A stretch of 64,000 bases of DNA from Ilyonectria destructans (GCA_020740775.1 JAHEWK010000008.1:372001-436000); one strand, 5' to 3'; counted from the first letter of the stretch, positions 9,762-23,052 are shown. Notes: a model not told the origin generated them from the letters alone. Made by a program: numbers and translations.

Positions 9762-12692
9762 TCACATGAGCGTGGAGTAAATGTTATCCATGTCCTTAGG
9801 ATAGAGGTTCTCGATCGGGTTGATGATTTGCCACCGGAGACCCTTCTCGTCTCCTTGTTCCTCAGCGCCGTACACAATACGGTAGCCTTCGACAGGACTT
9901 GTTGGCTGGCTGGCCCGATCCCGAATTCGGAGCAGCATTCCCAGGCGACCATCAATGGCCTCCTGAGCGTTTCGAGAGTCTTCCCAACTAGCTCCCATCG
10001 CATCCACAATGCTCAGAGCCATTCTGACGTCGTCAATAACGTCACTGAGGTGCGATAGCCGTCCACTAGCTGTCAAGACATCCACAGCTTCTGTCGCTGC
10101 CATGGCTATCACCGGAGGGAATGCACTGATGACGTCTTGCCCATTTCTATGGAGCCGCAGGAGGGCCTTGATCACGTCCAAGACGTTCGTGGAGTGTTCG
10201 TAACACCGCTGAACGTGGAGTGAGGTCGTTTGGGGAGATGACCGACCGGCCGCGACACTATGGCGGCTCAGCTTGATCATAGCATGGTTGTACAGCAAAT
10301 GCATGGTCAAGAACGGTTCAAGTTCACCTGCCAGTACTGTAGATTCGAGGTTCGCGGGGTTGAATAGCAATCGAGAAGGCAGCGCGTGATGCCAATCTTG
10401 AATTCGCTTTAGCATCCTCCGCGACGACTCCGAGTCGGTGTCCAACAAAGTGGTGTGACGAGCCATTCGGTATATCCGAGAAACATCGCTGGACCATATA
10501 TGCACCATCTCCACGAGATAAGCGGAGATCCCAAGCTCTCTCTCGTTACTGCTGGCAAGGTTCGAAACGTAGGGGTTGAACATCGGCGAGGAACTCTCAA
10601 TCTCGCGCTCGAAGCTCTGTGGGTCGGCAGGGAGGCGAGTGTAGATGTCCTCGGCGTTGATCATCGCTGGTCGATCGGGGAAATGTCCGTTCAGACGCTC
10701 CAGCATAAACAATGACCAAAAGGTCCTTCTCCTCGCCTCGCGGTATCCAGATTTAGTCATTCCAAAGGGGTAGATCATCAAGACTGCATCATGTGACTCC
10801 TCGAGCTCCACGTTAAGCTTCAAGCATGTTGTGGCGGCGATTGCTGCTGAGATCATCTCGTCTGCATCTGGCATGTGGGATATCGAGAGGTAGTAGAGAG
10901 CAAGGAGGATCCTGCTCTGAACGAGCTGCAAAGAGCCAACGGCCGTGACTCTCTGAGCGTAATGTGCCACCTGAGCATACTCAAAGGCGATGGGTTTCGG
11001 TCCTCCTGACAAAGCCACTCCGACAGCCAGGATACTATACAAGAGCATCAGGTCTTCGGGGGACTTTCGGTGGTTCGGATTGGTAACCCAAGCTTTGAAT
11101 TGTGTCTCGGGGACGAATCGCATGATCTTCGTGTTATCGAGGTTAAGAAAAAACTGCGAGATGACGGCTCGAATAGACTGAGGATCAGACAAAGAAGGAT
11201 CGGTGCCCCAGGCCCGGCCCAAGACATCTTCGGGGATACGAGGCAGCTCAGCAGTTTCGTGTTGAATTGGAAAATGGACTCTGGTCGGCTCAGCGGTCAC
11301 CATTGAGATAACTGGCGGTCCACCAGGAACATAGCTATCGTATCCCACTCGAAGTCGCTTGTGGGAACCTGTGTCTGGTGAAGGCTGACGCAGGGTGGTT
11401 CTTGGCGAGACAGGCGAACTGGTCTCGCTTCCAGATATCCGCAAATCATTCTGCCTGGATGGCCCGCTCAACTTGCGCATGTCGTCGAGTTCTGCGGGTG
11501 GTGTTGACGGAGAAGTGTTGTGGCCTCCTCTCGGGCTGGTACAATGGTTAGTCAATGTCCTTTGGGAATCTAAAGGAGGTTGGACTAACGCATTCTTGAA
11601 CTTGCAGATTCGGCCAAACTTCTCGCACTGGACACAGCGAGGATAGTCTGGGTCACATTTGATCTTCTTCTCTCGACACGTCACACACGCAATTGCGAGT
11701 CGCTTCCGGGGCTTGCCTGCCTTGGTAACTCCCCAGTGCGCATTAACTGCTTCGCCATCAATGACCGTTTTGCAGTGGCTGCCATCGTCGTAGAAGTAGC
11801 ACATTCCTTCGCCAGGTACTTCGGCGGCGCGCACAAATCGAGGCAAGAAATGGGACCCGGTCCATATCTTGGGGCCCAGGCCATCCTTTGACGGAATACC
11901 TTCAGAGACGACGGTGCTAGTGGGCGTTGGAGGGGGATTCGGTCCTCCGTGGGCCGACCTTTGGTCGGAGTAGCTAGGAGGAGCGCGATCCTTAGTTCCG
12001 GGGAAGTGAAGTCGGAACTGATCCTGTGGCGATCGGAAAGATGAATCTCGTGATCCCAATGTGTAGTCGTGGCGGCCAGTGTCTTGCTGCATAGACCACT
12101 TCCCAGCTTGACCATCCGCTCGCGAAGCCGGACGGATGTGATCGGCGTCGCGGAATCTAGGCGACTCGGGGCCGGAGAAGGATCTAGCCAAACCATGGGG
12201 TGGGTGGCGGTCCGATTCGAACTTGGTATCGTAGGTGGTCCTGGGCTGCGATACGGGAGGGGAAAGAGTTTGCGAGAAGTAAGAGGCCGGGTGGTGCCGG
12301 TCTCTAGAAGGTGCCCGGGTACGGTCCAAAGGTGAGGTAGCAGAGTAGGTGCTGGGTTGGTCCGAAACGGGGGAGTGAAGTGGTCGTACAGGCGGGGGAG
12401 GCCCGAAGAGGCTGCTTAACGACGGCAACTGTTGTCGAGGTGCAGCTTGGGCGGCTGACTCTGGTCGGCTTTGCCCTCCCTCCGCGCTCTGATCCACGGA
12501 CGACATATCGACTGTCAGGGTCTTCTCATACTTGGACATGGAAGGAGAAGTGAGTGAGGGTGAGATCCAAGGTTGGTCCGCAGGCAGCGATGAGCTAGAC
12601 GAGTACGACGAGGCACCTGGGCTCACCAGCTCCGGCGGGGTATCTGGGAGAACCAAACGTGGACGAGAATCTAAAGCAGGTAGGATCCCCAT
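9762..12692 (-). CDS. Zn2Cys6 (GAL4-type) transcription factor with fungal-specific domain
   Basis: The frame is open from 12692 to 9762 (976 codons), but bases 11589-11536 are very probably a 54-nt intron. It has donor GTTAGT, branch TGACTAAC and acceptor CAG, and its removal gives 958 residues. Residues 1-290 are Ser/Pro/Gln-rich and probably disordered. A conserved-looking block (GEGMCYFYDDGSHCKTVIDG, then WGVTKAGKPRKR) comes just before the zinc cluster at Cys336, 339, 346, 353, 356 and 363 (spacing C-x2-C-x6-C-x6-C-x2-C-x6-C). The C-terminal half is helical and matches the fungal-specific transcription factor regulatory domain, with a block rich in Arg and Trp near SGYREARRRTFWSLFMLERL. 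The product is a nuclear DNA-binding regulator. I do not recognise the orthologue with confidence. The 13.7 kb non-coding region upstream suggests complex control. Confidence 0.93.
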   Translation of the reverse strand: MGILPALDSRPRLVLPDTPPELVSPGASSYSSSSSLPADQPWISPSLTSPSMSKYEKTLTVDMSSVDQSAEGGQSRPESAAQAAPRQQLPSLSSLFGPPPPVRPLHSPVSDQPSTYSATSPLDRTRAPSRDRHHPASYFSQTLSPPVSQPRTTYDTKFESDRHPPHGLARSFSGPESPRFRDADHIRPASRADGQAGKWSMQQDTGRHDYTLGSRDSSFRSPQDQFRLHFPGTKDRAPPSYSDQRSAHGGPNPPPTPTSTVVSEGIPSKDGLGPKIWTGSHFLPRFVRAAEVPGEGMCYFYDDGSHCKTVIDGEAVNAHWGVTKAGKPRKRLAIACVTCREKKIKCDPDYPRCVQCEKFGRICKFKNALVQPPLDSQRTLTNHCTSPRGGHNTSPSTPPAELDDMRKLSGPSRQNDLRISGSETSSPVSPRTTLRQPSPDTGSHKRLRVGYDSYVPGGPPVISMVTAEPTRVHFPIQHETAELPRIPEDVLGRAWGTDPSLSDPQSIRAVISQFFLNLDNTKIMRFVPETQFKAWVTNPNHRKSPEDLMLLYSILAVGVALSGGPKPIAFEYAQVAHYAQRVTAVGSLQLVQSRILLALYYLSISHMPDADEMISAAIAATTCLKLNVELEESHDAVLMIYPFGMTKSGYREARRRTFWSLFMLERLNGHFPDRPAMINAEDIYTRLPADPQSFEREIESSSPMFNPYVSNLASSNERELGISAYLVEMVHIWSSDVSRIYRMARHTTLLDTDSESSRRMLKRIQDWHHALPSRLLFNPANLESTVLAGELEPFLTMHLLYNHAMIKLSRHSVAAGRSSPQTTSLHVQRCYEHSTNVLDVIKALLRLHRNGQDVISAFPPVIAMAATEAVDVLTASGRLSHLSDVIDDVRMALSIVDAMGASWEDSRNAQEAIDGRLGMLLRIRDRASQPTSPVEGYRIVYGAEEQGDEKGLRWQIINPIENLYPKDMDNIYSTLM
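11536..11589 (-). other. Stopless in-frame 54-nt intron in the Zn2Cys6 gene
   Basis: On the minus strand this segment begins GTTAGTCC, has TTGACTAAC 16 nt before the end and finishes ACCAG. Its length is a multiple of three and it contains no stop, so gene callers could read through it. Splicing joins KFKNA directly to PRGGHNTSPS. Retention would insert 18 residues right after the zinc cluster. Confidence 0.85.
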
Positions 12693-13330
12693 TGAGAGAG
12701 TTACTCGATGTATCTCGAGTAGGAGCGACGGAGCATATCTGAAGTTGAAAACACCGCCGCAGACAAGGTGAGGTAGTGAACATCAGCCAGAAGTGACTGG
12801 TGGGGAGGGGGACTGGAAAGATATCCCCTCGGATATATGTATGTAACTACCGCACCAGCGGCGAGAATGTCTTAGGGAACGCGGGCCAAGACAGGCCACT
12901 ATGGACACACGGCGGGCGACCCAATACGGATAGTCGATACCAGGAAGACGCTGGTTGGGGTGAGGGAGGGGGCGATGTGCCAATCTTAACACGACCCAGA
13001 CTGTCGGGAGGGTTGGGCGTGTAGAGCAAGACGGGGGGGGAATAGGAGGACAAGGACCCAGTCCGGTTGTGGATGAGTCAAGTGATAATGGTTGACTTAC
13101 AGGTGGATCGGGTGCAGAAGGCAATCAGGGCGGAAGGGAGAACAAGAAAGGAAGGAGAATGGAAAAGGAGGATGGGGAAACAAGTGATATACTAGCGAGG
13201 AGAACGGCACGGAGAAGGCTGAGGAGCCAGAGGCCACCTCGTAACCAGCGCAGCAAACGGTCAGAGATGGACGGGACGGGCTGGATTGGCCTTGGCTCGT
13301 TAGATTTGCGAGACGACGGACCACACGAGA
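12693..13330 (-). promoter_or_regulatory. Probable 5' leader of the Zn2Cys6 gene, with a possible leader intron
   Basis: On the minus strand a GTAAGT donor lies at 13100-13095, and YAG acceptors are available downstream (for example the CACCAG near 12795). This is compatible with a 5' UTR intron of about 300 nt. No exon can be proved without transcripts. The region is also open in several frames but shows no protein-like sequence. Confidence 0.35.
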
Positions 13331-16300
13331 GACCAGCCGAGTGGTGCAGGAGCTACGGCCGCCACGCGAGTGCGAGTCCCGGGGCTGTCTAGAGTGGTGC
13401 CGTCACCCACACGTGTGGTGCGGTACGCATCTGTGGCCTTATTTGCAGCATGAGACGGTATGGGCTGGATGACTTGCGGATACTAGTGCAGGCGTCGAGC
13501 GATCCCAAGTCGCTGGCCATCGGCACCAACGGCAGGGCGGGTACAAGATGGCGTGGACGCCAACCCAACGGCTCTCCGCCGGGGACGGTTCAACTCACGT
13601 TCGATGAGCATCCTGGCTGCAGACGCCGCCATGGATGAGGCATGGATGGCCGGGGGACCGAGGGACGGAGCCGGGTGGGCGTGGCTCGCTGAAGACTCGG
13701 GGGCGTGTGGCTTCAGACTGACGGCTGATGGCTGACGCCGGTGGGCGAACGGTGGTAGGATCAGCAGTCCAACCGGGAGTCTAGGATGGAGTAGCGAAGG
13801 TCCAGAGTCAGGTCAGGCTGCCAAGGGGGGGCGCCTTGCGTCAGCCAGATCCCTGATCCAGATTAGGGGACGGGAAGCCAGCATACTGGCCATAACTATC
13901 CAGAGTGGTCAGTGTGCGAGCTGTGTGAGCAATGCCACGAAGCGAGACGGGCAATGGATCCGTGCGAGGTGTCTGCCTCGGTGGAAGCTCCGTCCGGAGC
14001 ACTAACTAACCAACAGGGCCGGACCAGGTGGCATGTCCCGAGGGAATCTGGCAAACAGGACGGAAGCCAAGTCGAACGGGAAGTCCCTTATTAAGCGGAT
14101 GTTCGCAGAGTGCGGATATGCTCCGCTCCGTACCCGCAATGAGATAAATCCATCCACCGTCAACAAGCGTATCCGTCGAGCTTGAAATATTAAACCGGCC
14201 ACTGCGAAATCTGCCAATCAGCCAGGACCGAAATTGAGCGGCACTGCGAACCGTCAGCAGAGACAAACCGCTCACCTCGGCAGCGAGATGGCAGTGCATG
14301 CTTTTGTGCCAGCCGAAAAGGGATCGATGGCCACCGAAGGATGAAATGGATCCACCAATGCACAGCCAACTGCCTTGCCATTGTCATCTTCGATGGAACC
14401 GCGGGCGTCATGCATGTGCCGGCAGGCAGCAGGTGGATTGGGGAAGCCAGGCAGAGTACCATCCAACGATGGCGGGAGTCGGCGCGGGGTTGCAGTTCGT
14501 TCAGATAGATGAAGGCCGGCTGCAGTCGGTACGGTGGAGGATACGCATAACACGAATCGCCCAGAGCGGAACCTTTGGACGGGATGAATCGATGCTACTG
14601 TAATCCACGGACCAAAGCGCAGCCAGGCGAGAACCAGATTGCCCGGCGTCGAACTAGCCATACGGCACTGGCACAGAGGGACCATGGCAGAAGCGGCAGA
14701 AGTCTTGCTGGGTATTCTAGACCTAGTCTTCAATCCTTGTCACCAGGGGACGCAGCTGCGCTAAAGGAGAAGGGGTCCGGTAGGTCTCCCAGTCCCCTGG
14801 GTTCGCTGGACGGCATTGCGGGACCAGCATCAGCTCAACGGACCATAGATCAGCGAACAGACGAGTGCGCCAATGGCATTCACGCTTTGCCGTGAGACTT
14901 CGTTCCCCAGCAAATCACAACTCTCCATAGCTCTTAGCCTGGTCTGATTGAGTACCTAAGTACGTAGCAGGCTCCCGTTCGACCTGCAGCTTGGGGTAAG
15001 ACGCTAGAACCCGAGCAGGAAGCATCTGGTAACCATATCCCTGGCTCTGAAGCAAGATGTTCATGGTGGTCAACGGTGGCGACGATAATCAGGGGGGTGG
15101 CACGCATCAACGCTCAAGGGCGGGAATACCGAGTGCACTGCTTTGCAGTGGCCCCGTGCGAGAAGCCCGAAGAACGCCGTGCTGTCTCTGGCCGCCCTCA
15201 TCGATGTGGAGAAGGATTGGAGTTTAAGACTGTCTCAGCTGGTGAGCCCTAGAAGTTACTTCCGAAGTGCGTCTCCGAAGAGCGGGGCGTCTTGGTAACA
15301 TGGAAACAAGAAACGGGCGGAATTAACACTTGTACACTTCGCCACGGTGCATTAAGCAATCCGCGCTTGGAACCAACAACATTTGTTGCTCATGAAGGCG
15401 GCGATTTTTTTTTAATCCAGCCCTAGCGAAACCGTTGTCGTCCCAGGCTGGGGGCGGCCGCGCCCTGTTCAGAGGGTGCTTTAGTGATTTCCGGCATCCC
15501 GAATCTGGCTGGCTGCATCGCACTACCACTATCGAGGGTGCGGACGTTGACTGGCAACACGGTCTGAGACTTGGGGTGCGTAGCAAGGATGCCGTTTGCG
15601 GCAAGGATCCTATCTGGGCTTGCATTGAGGCGGCTGTGTAACCTGGAATATGGCTACTTCGTACAAACTGGGAGCGGCTGAAGAAGTACATGTAAGATGT
15701 ACGTAGATCGTGCTCGACGGGCTGGCATGTCTCCGGACACGCCCCGCGGCTTTGTGACCGCCGTTGGGGAGTCCATTGGGATGCACGGCTGGCAAGCCTA
15801 TGTCGATCCTCAAGCCGGAACGATTGACTTTCACCTATCGCACCGAGCTGGCCTGGATCATTGACGGCGTCGTGGGGAGAATTTGCTTTTCGCGCAGTGC
15901 CGGCCGCTACCTAAATTGCTAGTCCCCGGAGAGGCCCACACGCATGACGTCTTGCTGGGTGCGGCACATGAAGCCCAAACAGGAATGGCATGGCACTATC
16001 GTCACGCCCATCACGGCACTCGTATGATCTTTTGCCGCTAGCGTCGACCTGGCGCCTCGCTTTCTGGGAGCCACTTGAGAACCGACAGGGTCCGTGAGAG
16101 CGCCTCGCTTTTCCAGACACTGGCAGTTTGGGGTTGAAGATGGACGCCGGGAGATCCTTAGCTGGTGCATAGCTCTGAGAGATGAGCTTGTGTTACGGCA
16201 TATGCTGCGCCACCGCTCCGTGCTAGAAACAGATGAATGTCAGCGTCTCGACTTCACGATGCTCCACGGGCATCAATCCACCGAAGCCGTCGAATCTCCG

Positions 16301-16491
16301 CGCTGTGGGCGCAGCCAAAGGGCCAAAGGAGCGAGAAGCGCGCTGTAACGGTAGCTTACCAGCCAGACGGAATCCTCTGCAGGCATGCACGCCTGCACCT
16401 CGTAATGTGATATCCGTGGGTCTGGGTTTCCACAGACATTTCGGCGACCATCTAGCTGGCGCGAAAAAAGTGCTCCTGGTCGAGGCATTGA

Positions 16492-16527
16492 ATGGTTGGA
16501 TGGTTGGACGGTTGGATGAGTTGGATG
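16492..16527. repeat. Imperfect ATGGTTGG tandem repeat
   Basis: Units of about 8 bp, ATGGTTGG and close variants (ACGGTTGG, ATGAGTTGG), repeat four times in non-coding DNA. Confidence 0.75.
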
Positions 16528-19500
16528 GAGAACATGTCTTGGTGCGGGTGCGCCACCGACACACAGCCAACTGCCTGCCTACTGCAGTTGGTACGTACAG
16601 TAGTTCGAATGGATGACAAGGCAAGGACGCCTGCAACGAGACCTGGGAGGTGGAATTTACGGACATGCTGACATCTGCCAACCAACTCGGCTCCGTACCT
16701 GCCTCAACTGGGATCGACAACCAACACCAGTGGAGATGAGGTGTGGGCAACTTCCAAACGCGGAATCTTCCCTTTGCGACTGCCCATGTTGCTGGGCTTG
16801 CGCGGGTAGAGCACGTGCTTGTGAAAGAACATTCTCAACACGAATTGTCTTAGCCTCGCACAATGTGCAGACACATCTCCGCCTCTGTGGCGATTGACGA
16901 CAAAGCACGGGCGGCTCGCCATCGCCAAGGATCTAACAAACTCGAGTCTTGCGACCGGTGGCGGATGCCTGAGATAACGGAGTCGCGGCAATGTCTACGG
17001 AGGTACCTTCTTGCCGCTTCCCGGCACGGCTGTTTTGCCGGACTGCGGGGGAGATGTTGTCGACACGATTCGTGTGGCGCCGCTGTCCTCCGCATTTGAC
17101 AAGCTTCTCGCTTGGTGCAGAGTACTTTCAACCACAATGGTTGGTATCCCATGTACCTGTCATGCCGGTTTGTGCTCGGTTGCTGGCCGGGCTAGGCGAA
17201 TTGACTGGTCGCTGCAGGGGTAGGCACTGACAAGATCGAAATTTAGATTCGGAATGCTGCCCAGATGAGCTGACAAGTCCCAGCCCAGCCTCAGCATCCA
17301 CACCACCAGCCAGGTGCAGAAATCACCGCAACCCCAATACCCATCCAAGAAGTTCGATTCGCTGCGTCGGATTCATCAGTGGCTGCGAAGTAAGGCCAAC
17401 CAAGGAAGGAGATGACAGCCAGAAACATGTGTCTTGACACACTGCCTCGGCATCCTTCTTCCTTCACCCGTTCTCAGCCACTCATGAGCCCAACTCTGCA
17501 CACGGCCATCATGGCTTGGAACGCACTCAGTTCTACGCATCATGATAACTAATCATTTAACCCAGAAGCTACCCCAGATCCACTGTTACGCCGCCATTGC
17601 TCGGATCTGGCATGACAGACTCAGCTTTTCGGCTTCCTGATCCAGCTTCATCTCCGCCCCTGGCACAGTGTCGCTCGGCCGAGTCCCCCAGATACTCCCT
17701 CCCTGTCTCCCTGTCCTCGCCTCGCACAACGGCTCCGAGGGTTTCGGCCTCGGGGTCCAACCTGAATGAGCAGATGGAAGCCCCCATGGCACGAGCGCCC
17801 GTGGTGAAGATCAACTGTCAGTCCAGATCGGCCCACCGCAAATATTCGCTCGGTTGGTCGAAAACACCTAGCCGGCCTCGTTTTGAGAGCACTTTAGCGA
17901 ACCGGCAAAAGACCACCGACACGCCCCAGTACCATGGGGCTTCACTTCTTGGCTGTCCTGAGCTATGTACCGAGGGAGCTGGGTTAGAAGCCAAAGAGGG
18001 GCTTGTTGGCTTCGCCCCTTTCATCCAAATGCCGCGTCCTTCTTTATTCTTAGCGCCTCATCAGATGATCCAATAACTTCCGATTGAAGTCAACTCAGCA
18101 CTACGCGCGAGGAAATAATACTGAAATATGCTCAAAACGGATATTTGCGTGTTACTCGGAATGGTGTTCGGCCAAGCCGTCATTTATCAGCCACCCGAAG
18201 AGGCACATTCGGTGACAGCAAAGTACCGAGTTCAGCCCGACAGATTTGCCTCCCCACAGTATGTAAGCTACCTCTAAGCAGGCTACTGCCGGGATGTTCG
18301 GCCCAGCGTGGAACGTGGGTACCAGGAACCAGGGCTGAGATAGGCCTCGAAGAAACGGGCATTCAGAGGACTCCCTGGGGTGGGTGCAAGCTCAGGTGCC
18401 CTGCAGTTCTGGTCCGGATCCCCACACCCGTTGGGGCTCTTGTCGGTCCCGACGGGAACGAGCATCGCCGTCTGCTTGACTCGCCCTTCTGGGGCTCACA
18501 CCAATCAGGTCTCTTATCTCACCGACTACACAATCAGGTTATACCCACTTTCACTGTCCCAGCATTCACGAGTCTCAAACTAATCCAGATAATAAAGGCG
18601 ATGCAGCCCGTCAATGATCGATACCACTATTCCCGGCCCCGTTATCAAACCAACACATCCCGCGAAGTATCAACGCACAGTGTTGGAAGGCTCGTCAGTT
18701 GTACCCAGCCCAAGTACATGCGCTACGCAAATCCCCTAATCCCCTCAGCACCTGTCTTGGATATGGGCTGCACGGTATCTTTGGGGCGTGCATGTGGCTT
18801 GGAGGGTCGGGACGGCCAGCCGGTAACAAATCAGAGACACACAGGATACATAGTGATACTTTCCTTGGCGATGGAGATGTCACCTGCGTACCTACCAACT
18901 AGATGCTGCCGTTCAGGGCAGTGGGTTTACATACGAGCAGCAGCGCGCGCTAAGCTTCACTCCAGCAGACGCATTCTCGTATGAAGACTCAGCTGGCGGG
19001 TCAAGAGGTTGACATCACACTCGTGCTCGCCGACCACTGCGGATACAACAGGGGCATTCGACCAAGCTACCACCACATAGAGCATGCTCCTTCGGTACTG
19101 GCCTCCGCCAAGTCAACTGGTTCCGGTGATGCGAACCTTCCTGGGCATCTCGTCCCATCGTATCAGGACACCAAAGCTCAATCCAACACGTTGGAACTCA
19201 CTAGTTCCACGTTATCTACGGAAATGTGGCATCAGAGGTCGCATGGCAGGCCGCCTTGAGAAGGTGGGCTTGCCCTGTGGCTGAGCAGTGACATCATGAT
19301 CATTCAGGCGCCCGAAGGATTCCCGTTCGCTTCGACTCTTCGAATCAAGTGGTTCAGACAGAACCTGGCATGCACGCGTACACCCCGCCGGTAAGGAGGG
19401 TGTGCGTACTGTCCCAAGAGCAATACCGGCGCAATTTCATCATGCAGACATGGAGAAACAGCCGCACAGCTGATCCTGGATTCCAAATAACAGACCACAG

Positions 19501-20696
19501 TCAATTCAGTCGGGGTCATCTCAAATGCGACATCAAAGGAAAGAAGCCGTACGCGTATTCTATCCGCTTCATCTGGCCCAGAACCTTATTGCATCTTGAT
19601 CGACAGTTTAGGCAAATGACACCTTCTAGGGGCTAAGGTCATAATGCCACCGGCGACTCTGGCGGAAAGGACTAGCCCGGCAATTGTTCAATAGCGCCGG
19701 CCTATGTTTGAGGGTATTGCCGTGGGCGGCAAACGTCGATCTTGAGGCAGACGCTAATAAGCCCTCGGTGGAAAAATAGCTGACTCTAATAAGCTAGGTG
19801 CGGGGCGTACCATCTACACTCCACTACGATTGGCAAAGGCCCGAGAGTCACCAACACATTAATACTCTCAGATATGGAGGACAGGCACAGGATGTACAAT
19901 CCCATTAATAGCTTCGAGTGCCATATATGTTGCAGACTAAAGGCACTACATCCCAGTTGGGCTCTCGTCGGAGGCCTTCGAATCACGGGGTGTGCCGTGA
20001 CATCACCTCGCGTCACACAGAAGCCGGCATATAGCCAAAGAGTGCCATCACAGGCTAATTCTCAGGCGCGGATGCCAATGATACTACAGCGGTGAAAGTA
20101 TCCAAGCGCGAAGGCGAGCCTGCTAGCTTATTGCTGGGCAAGGTTTCATTTCGATTAACCGGAGTGCGCTAGGGCTGGTCCATGGTGACTCGCCAATAGA
20201 CGCAAGCCGTATAGACGGATTTCCTAATCAGTCCAGCTACCTGATGTCGCTATTGACCACAGACGAAAAGTCTCCGTGCCCCGTCAGACTCCACTGAGCT
20301 GGAAGGGGGATCAGGGTGCGCACTTCCGGCATGCTTGGCAGGCATTAGTGAGCCGTCAACCTGGCGGCCGAGTCCGGGTGGGTAGGGTGTGGATGGAGCC
20401 AGACCTGGGGGAAATCCACAGCCATGGGCGGCCATCGTGCGGCCATCAAGAACCCCAAGGCAAGGCGCCACGAGGCATTTGGTTGTCGCATCATCCGTCT
20501 GGGACCAACCCGGTCACCTTATTGCCGCCCCTGGCTTGCAAATACCGCTTGGTCTATGCTTGTCGGAGTACAATGGGTCCTCGCTTCAACTGACGGATTA
20601 CTGGCTGAGACGGCCTAATCTCTACCGATCGGTTGAGCAGCCACCACTAAGGCCAGACCAAGAGCTGTCTCAACGACACATTCCTATGGGTCCCAT

Positions 20697-20753
20697 CTTA
20701 CTACGTACGGTTGGCCGGTTTGACAACACGGTAGACTCCTCCTTACTACGTAC
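20697..20753. repeat. Two exact 12-bp direct repeats, CTTACTACGTAC
   Basis: The copies are at 20697-20708 and 20742-20753, 45 bp apart start to start. Each contains the TACGTA core seen in palindromes elsewhere in the window. The role is unknown. Confidence 0.8.
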
Positions 20754-23052
20754 TCCTGTCGGCATTGCGCCAGCTGTGCAGAGACCTGGTCTGAGCGGAG
20801 CGGTTGCTCCATTGATGCCCACTTCTGTCCGAGCTGGACTTCGTCAGCAAAACGGAACAGCCGTGGTCTCAGTTGAGACTCGACTGAGCGCGCCCACGTG
20901 CCGAGAAGCCTTCTCGAAGGCTGCCGAGGGGGACGGGGGCCCTTATCAACTGTGTCCGTGTCCGTGTCCGTCCCCTCGTGGCATCCTGGGCATGCAAAAG
21001 CAAGCAGGCCGGAATGGAACCCCGGTGCATTGGAATGGCCGGATGGTACGCTGGGGGTGACAGCCAAGCATGCTATTCTTAGGTGGGCTCCGATGCCTTT
21101 CGTGGTCGGATTCTGGGGCACTTCAACGGCAAGCACACCAGATCGAGCGGTCAAAGACGTCACTGAACCTTCTTGAGCGGCAACCCGTTGGGACGGCCCA
21201 CCAGCACTCGCCCGCTCGCCCTAAGTTCTACCGAGCTGCTATCCTCTTCGGGTCGTTTACTCGAGGGTGGGCGAGGCTACGTCCCATCCAGGCTGCCCTC
21301 GGCCCATTAGCGGCCACGATCAGGGTTCAAAGTTCCAGCATGGATGATGGGGCTGGACGCCTCAGACGTGGGAGCCCAGCAGAGCGGCAGCTGATTGAAG
21401 GGTTAAATTTTCAACCCTCCGCCCGACCAACCCTTCGAGAACAGCCCAATCGTGGGGGGAGTAGCGACTCGATCAGGGTGTTGCACCGACAATACCGACG
21501 GTGCGTCGTGACAGGTCTCCGTTAGGGTGTGGTGGCATTAGTGCTGTGCCAGGGGACGGCGGAATACAGGCGGCGTGGCGTCTCGTCTCACCCAGCGGGA
21601 CAGTTGTGGACGCGAACCTCACGACATGCCACTTGTTAGTCCTGTTTGGGGAAACTCCTCGTGGCTGCGCAGGTTTCCAGCTCATCCATCACGCCGCAGA
21701 CGCCGCAGACCCTCGCCTTCTTATCCGTTTCGTCAGACCTCAAACGACCCAAACCATTCTGCAGGGCCACAGGGACCAAGTGGGCAAGGACGCTGACGGC
21801 AACCTCCCCCCTACCCTACAGCCCATCCACTTCGGCATGTCTCTGCAGGATGGACACCTACCTGCGCACCAGCCTAAGGTCCCCTCCCCTGTTTGAGCAT
21901 CGCATCTACGGCACATGTCATGTATATATGTATGTGTGGTGGTCGAAGATGACGGCAGGGGTACGTGGCGAGGCCGTCCAACCACCTGCCAAATGTGAAG
22001 TAAACCATCTCACCCTAGCGAGATACAGGTGGTCAATTCAGAGTGCCATCCCCCGAACGGCAGCGAGGTCTAGATCCGCTACCAATAGAGGTGCCGTGAT
22101 CGACGAGTGTACTTCTGCGTACTATTTTCAACCACAGCCCTAGACTTGGAAAGCAGGTGCGCTGCGAGCTCCTTGTCCCAGGAAGCGGCACTGAACATCC
22201 CCGAGACGTGAGCACGTACTAAAGTACCATGGTCCCATGTCGACAGGCAGATAACTATAACATGCACAGACACATGATTATCGTACCTTTCTTAAATGCC
22301 TCTCTCCTTGGGCAAATACCGGGTCGGATACCTACTCTAAACGGCCAGATCTGGTGCAGACGCAAAAAGCAAGAAGCAGGAGAGCAGCATATACCGGCGA
22401 CACCATTGCATGAGATCTACGCCAACTCAGATCAGTGGCCAGGGTCCTCCGAGAGGCGGCCTCACCCCCGTGTACTTTCGTTTCTTCTCCCTTGCCCAGC
22501 CCCCATGTACCCCTTCCCTGTCGAACCCGTGCTCGGCGACCTCTACATTCGGACAGCTGTGACCCCAATGCGCGAAGGCTCCCTACCCTATGCCAGTGTG
22601 GGCAAGAATTCAGCCCATCGTGGCCGAGAGTCTCGCCGCAGAGTCCGCTTTAACCGACCACCACCGGACGGATGCTGAGCATTCCGACCCAGGGGCTAAG
22701 TCGTTCCCGGGAACCTACCTTTGTTGGGCGAGAACAGAATGGTTGGTTGTTGGTCGTGTTGGTTGTGATGGCATTCTCGGATGGGCATGGAGGGTGAGCA
22801 TACGACTTTGGCTGCTGTGCCTCTCGTTGGCTATGTGGCTCAGAGTTGCCGACCAGGCTCCACGGCTTGCTTCCCGATTGTGTAGAGCTCCGGCATACCA
22901 CCGCCGGCAATGGGGAACGACGAGCCGCTTATTCCGTATACCGATGGGAAAGGGCAGATGGGCGTCGCTTGTGGGTTTTCGCCAATCTCCATCACGCCAG
23001 TATGGAGCCTGAGCCTACGTGGCAAGATTTAAGTTTCCAGGATAATGTCGTT

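Noticed and set aside
18145..18984. 279-codon open frame in the gene desert
   Set aside because: No recognisable domain, mixed composition and no convincing start context. A chance frame of this length is plausible in GC-rich DNA.
20389..21060. 223-codon open frame in the gene desert
   Set aside because: No domain-like sequence, and overlapping frames on both strands are similarly open.
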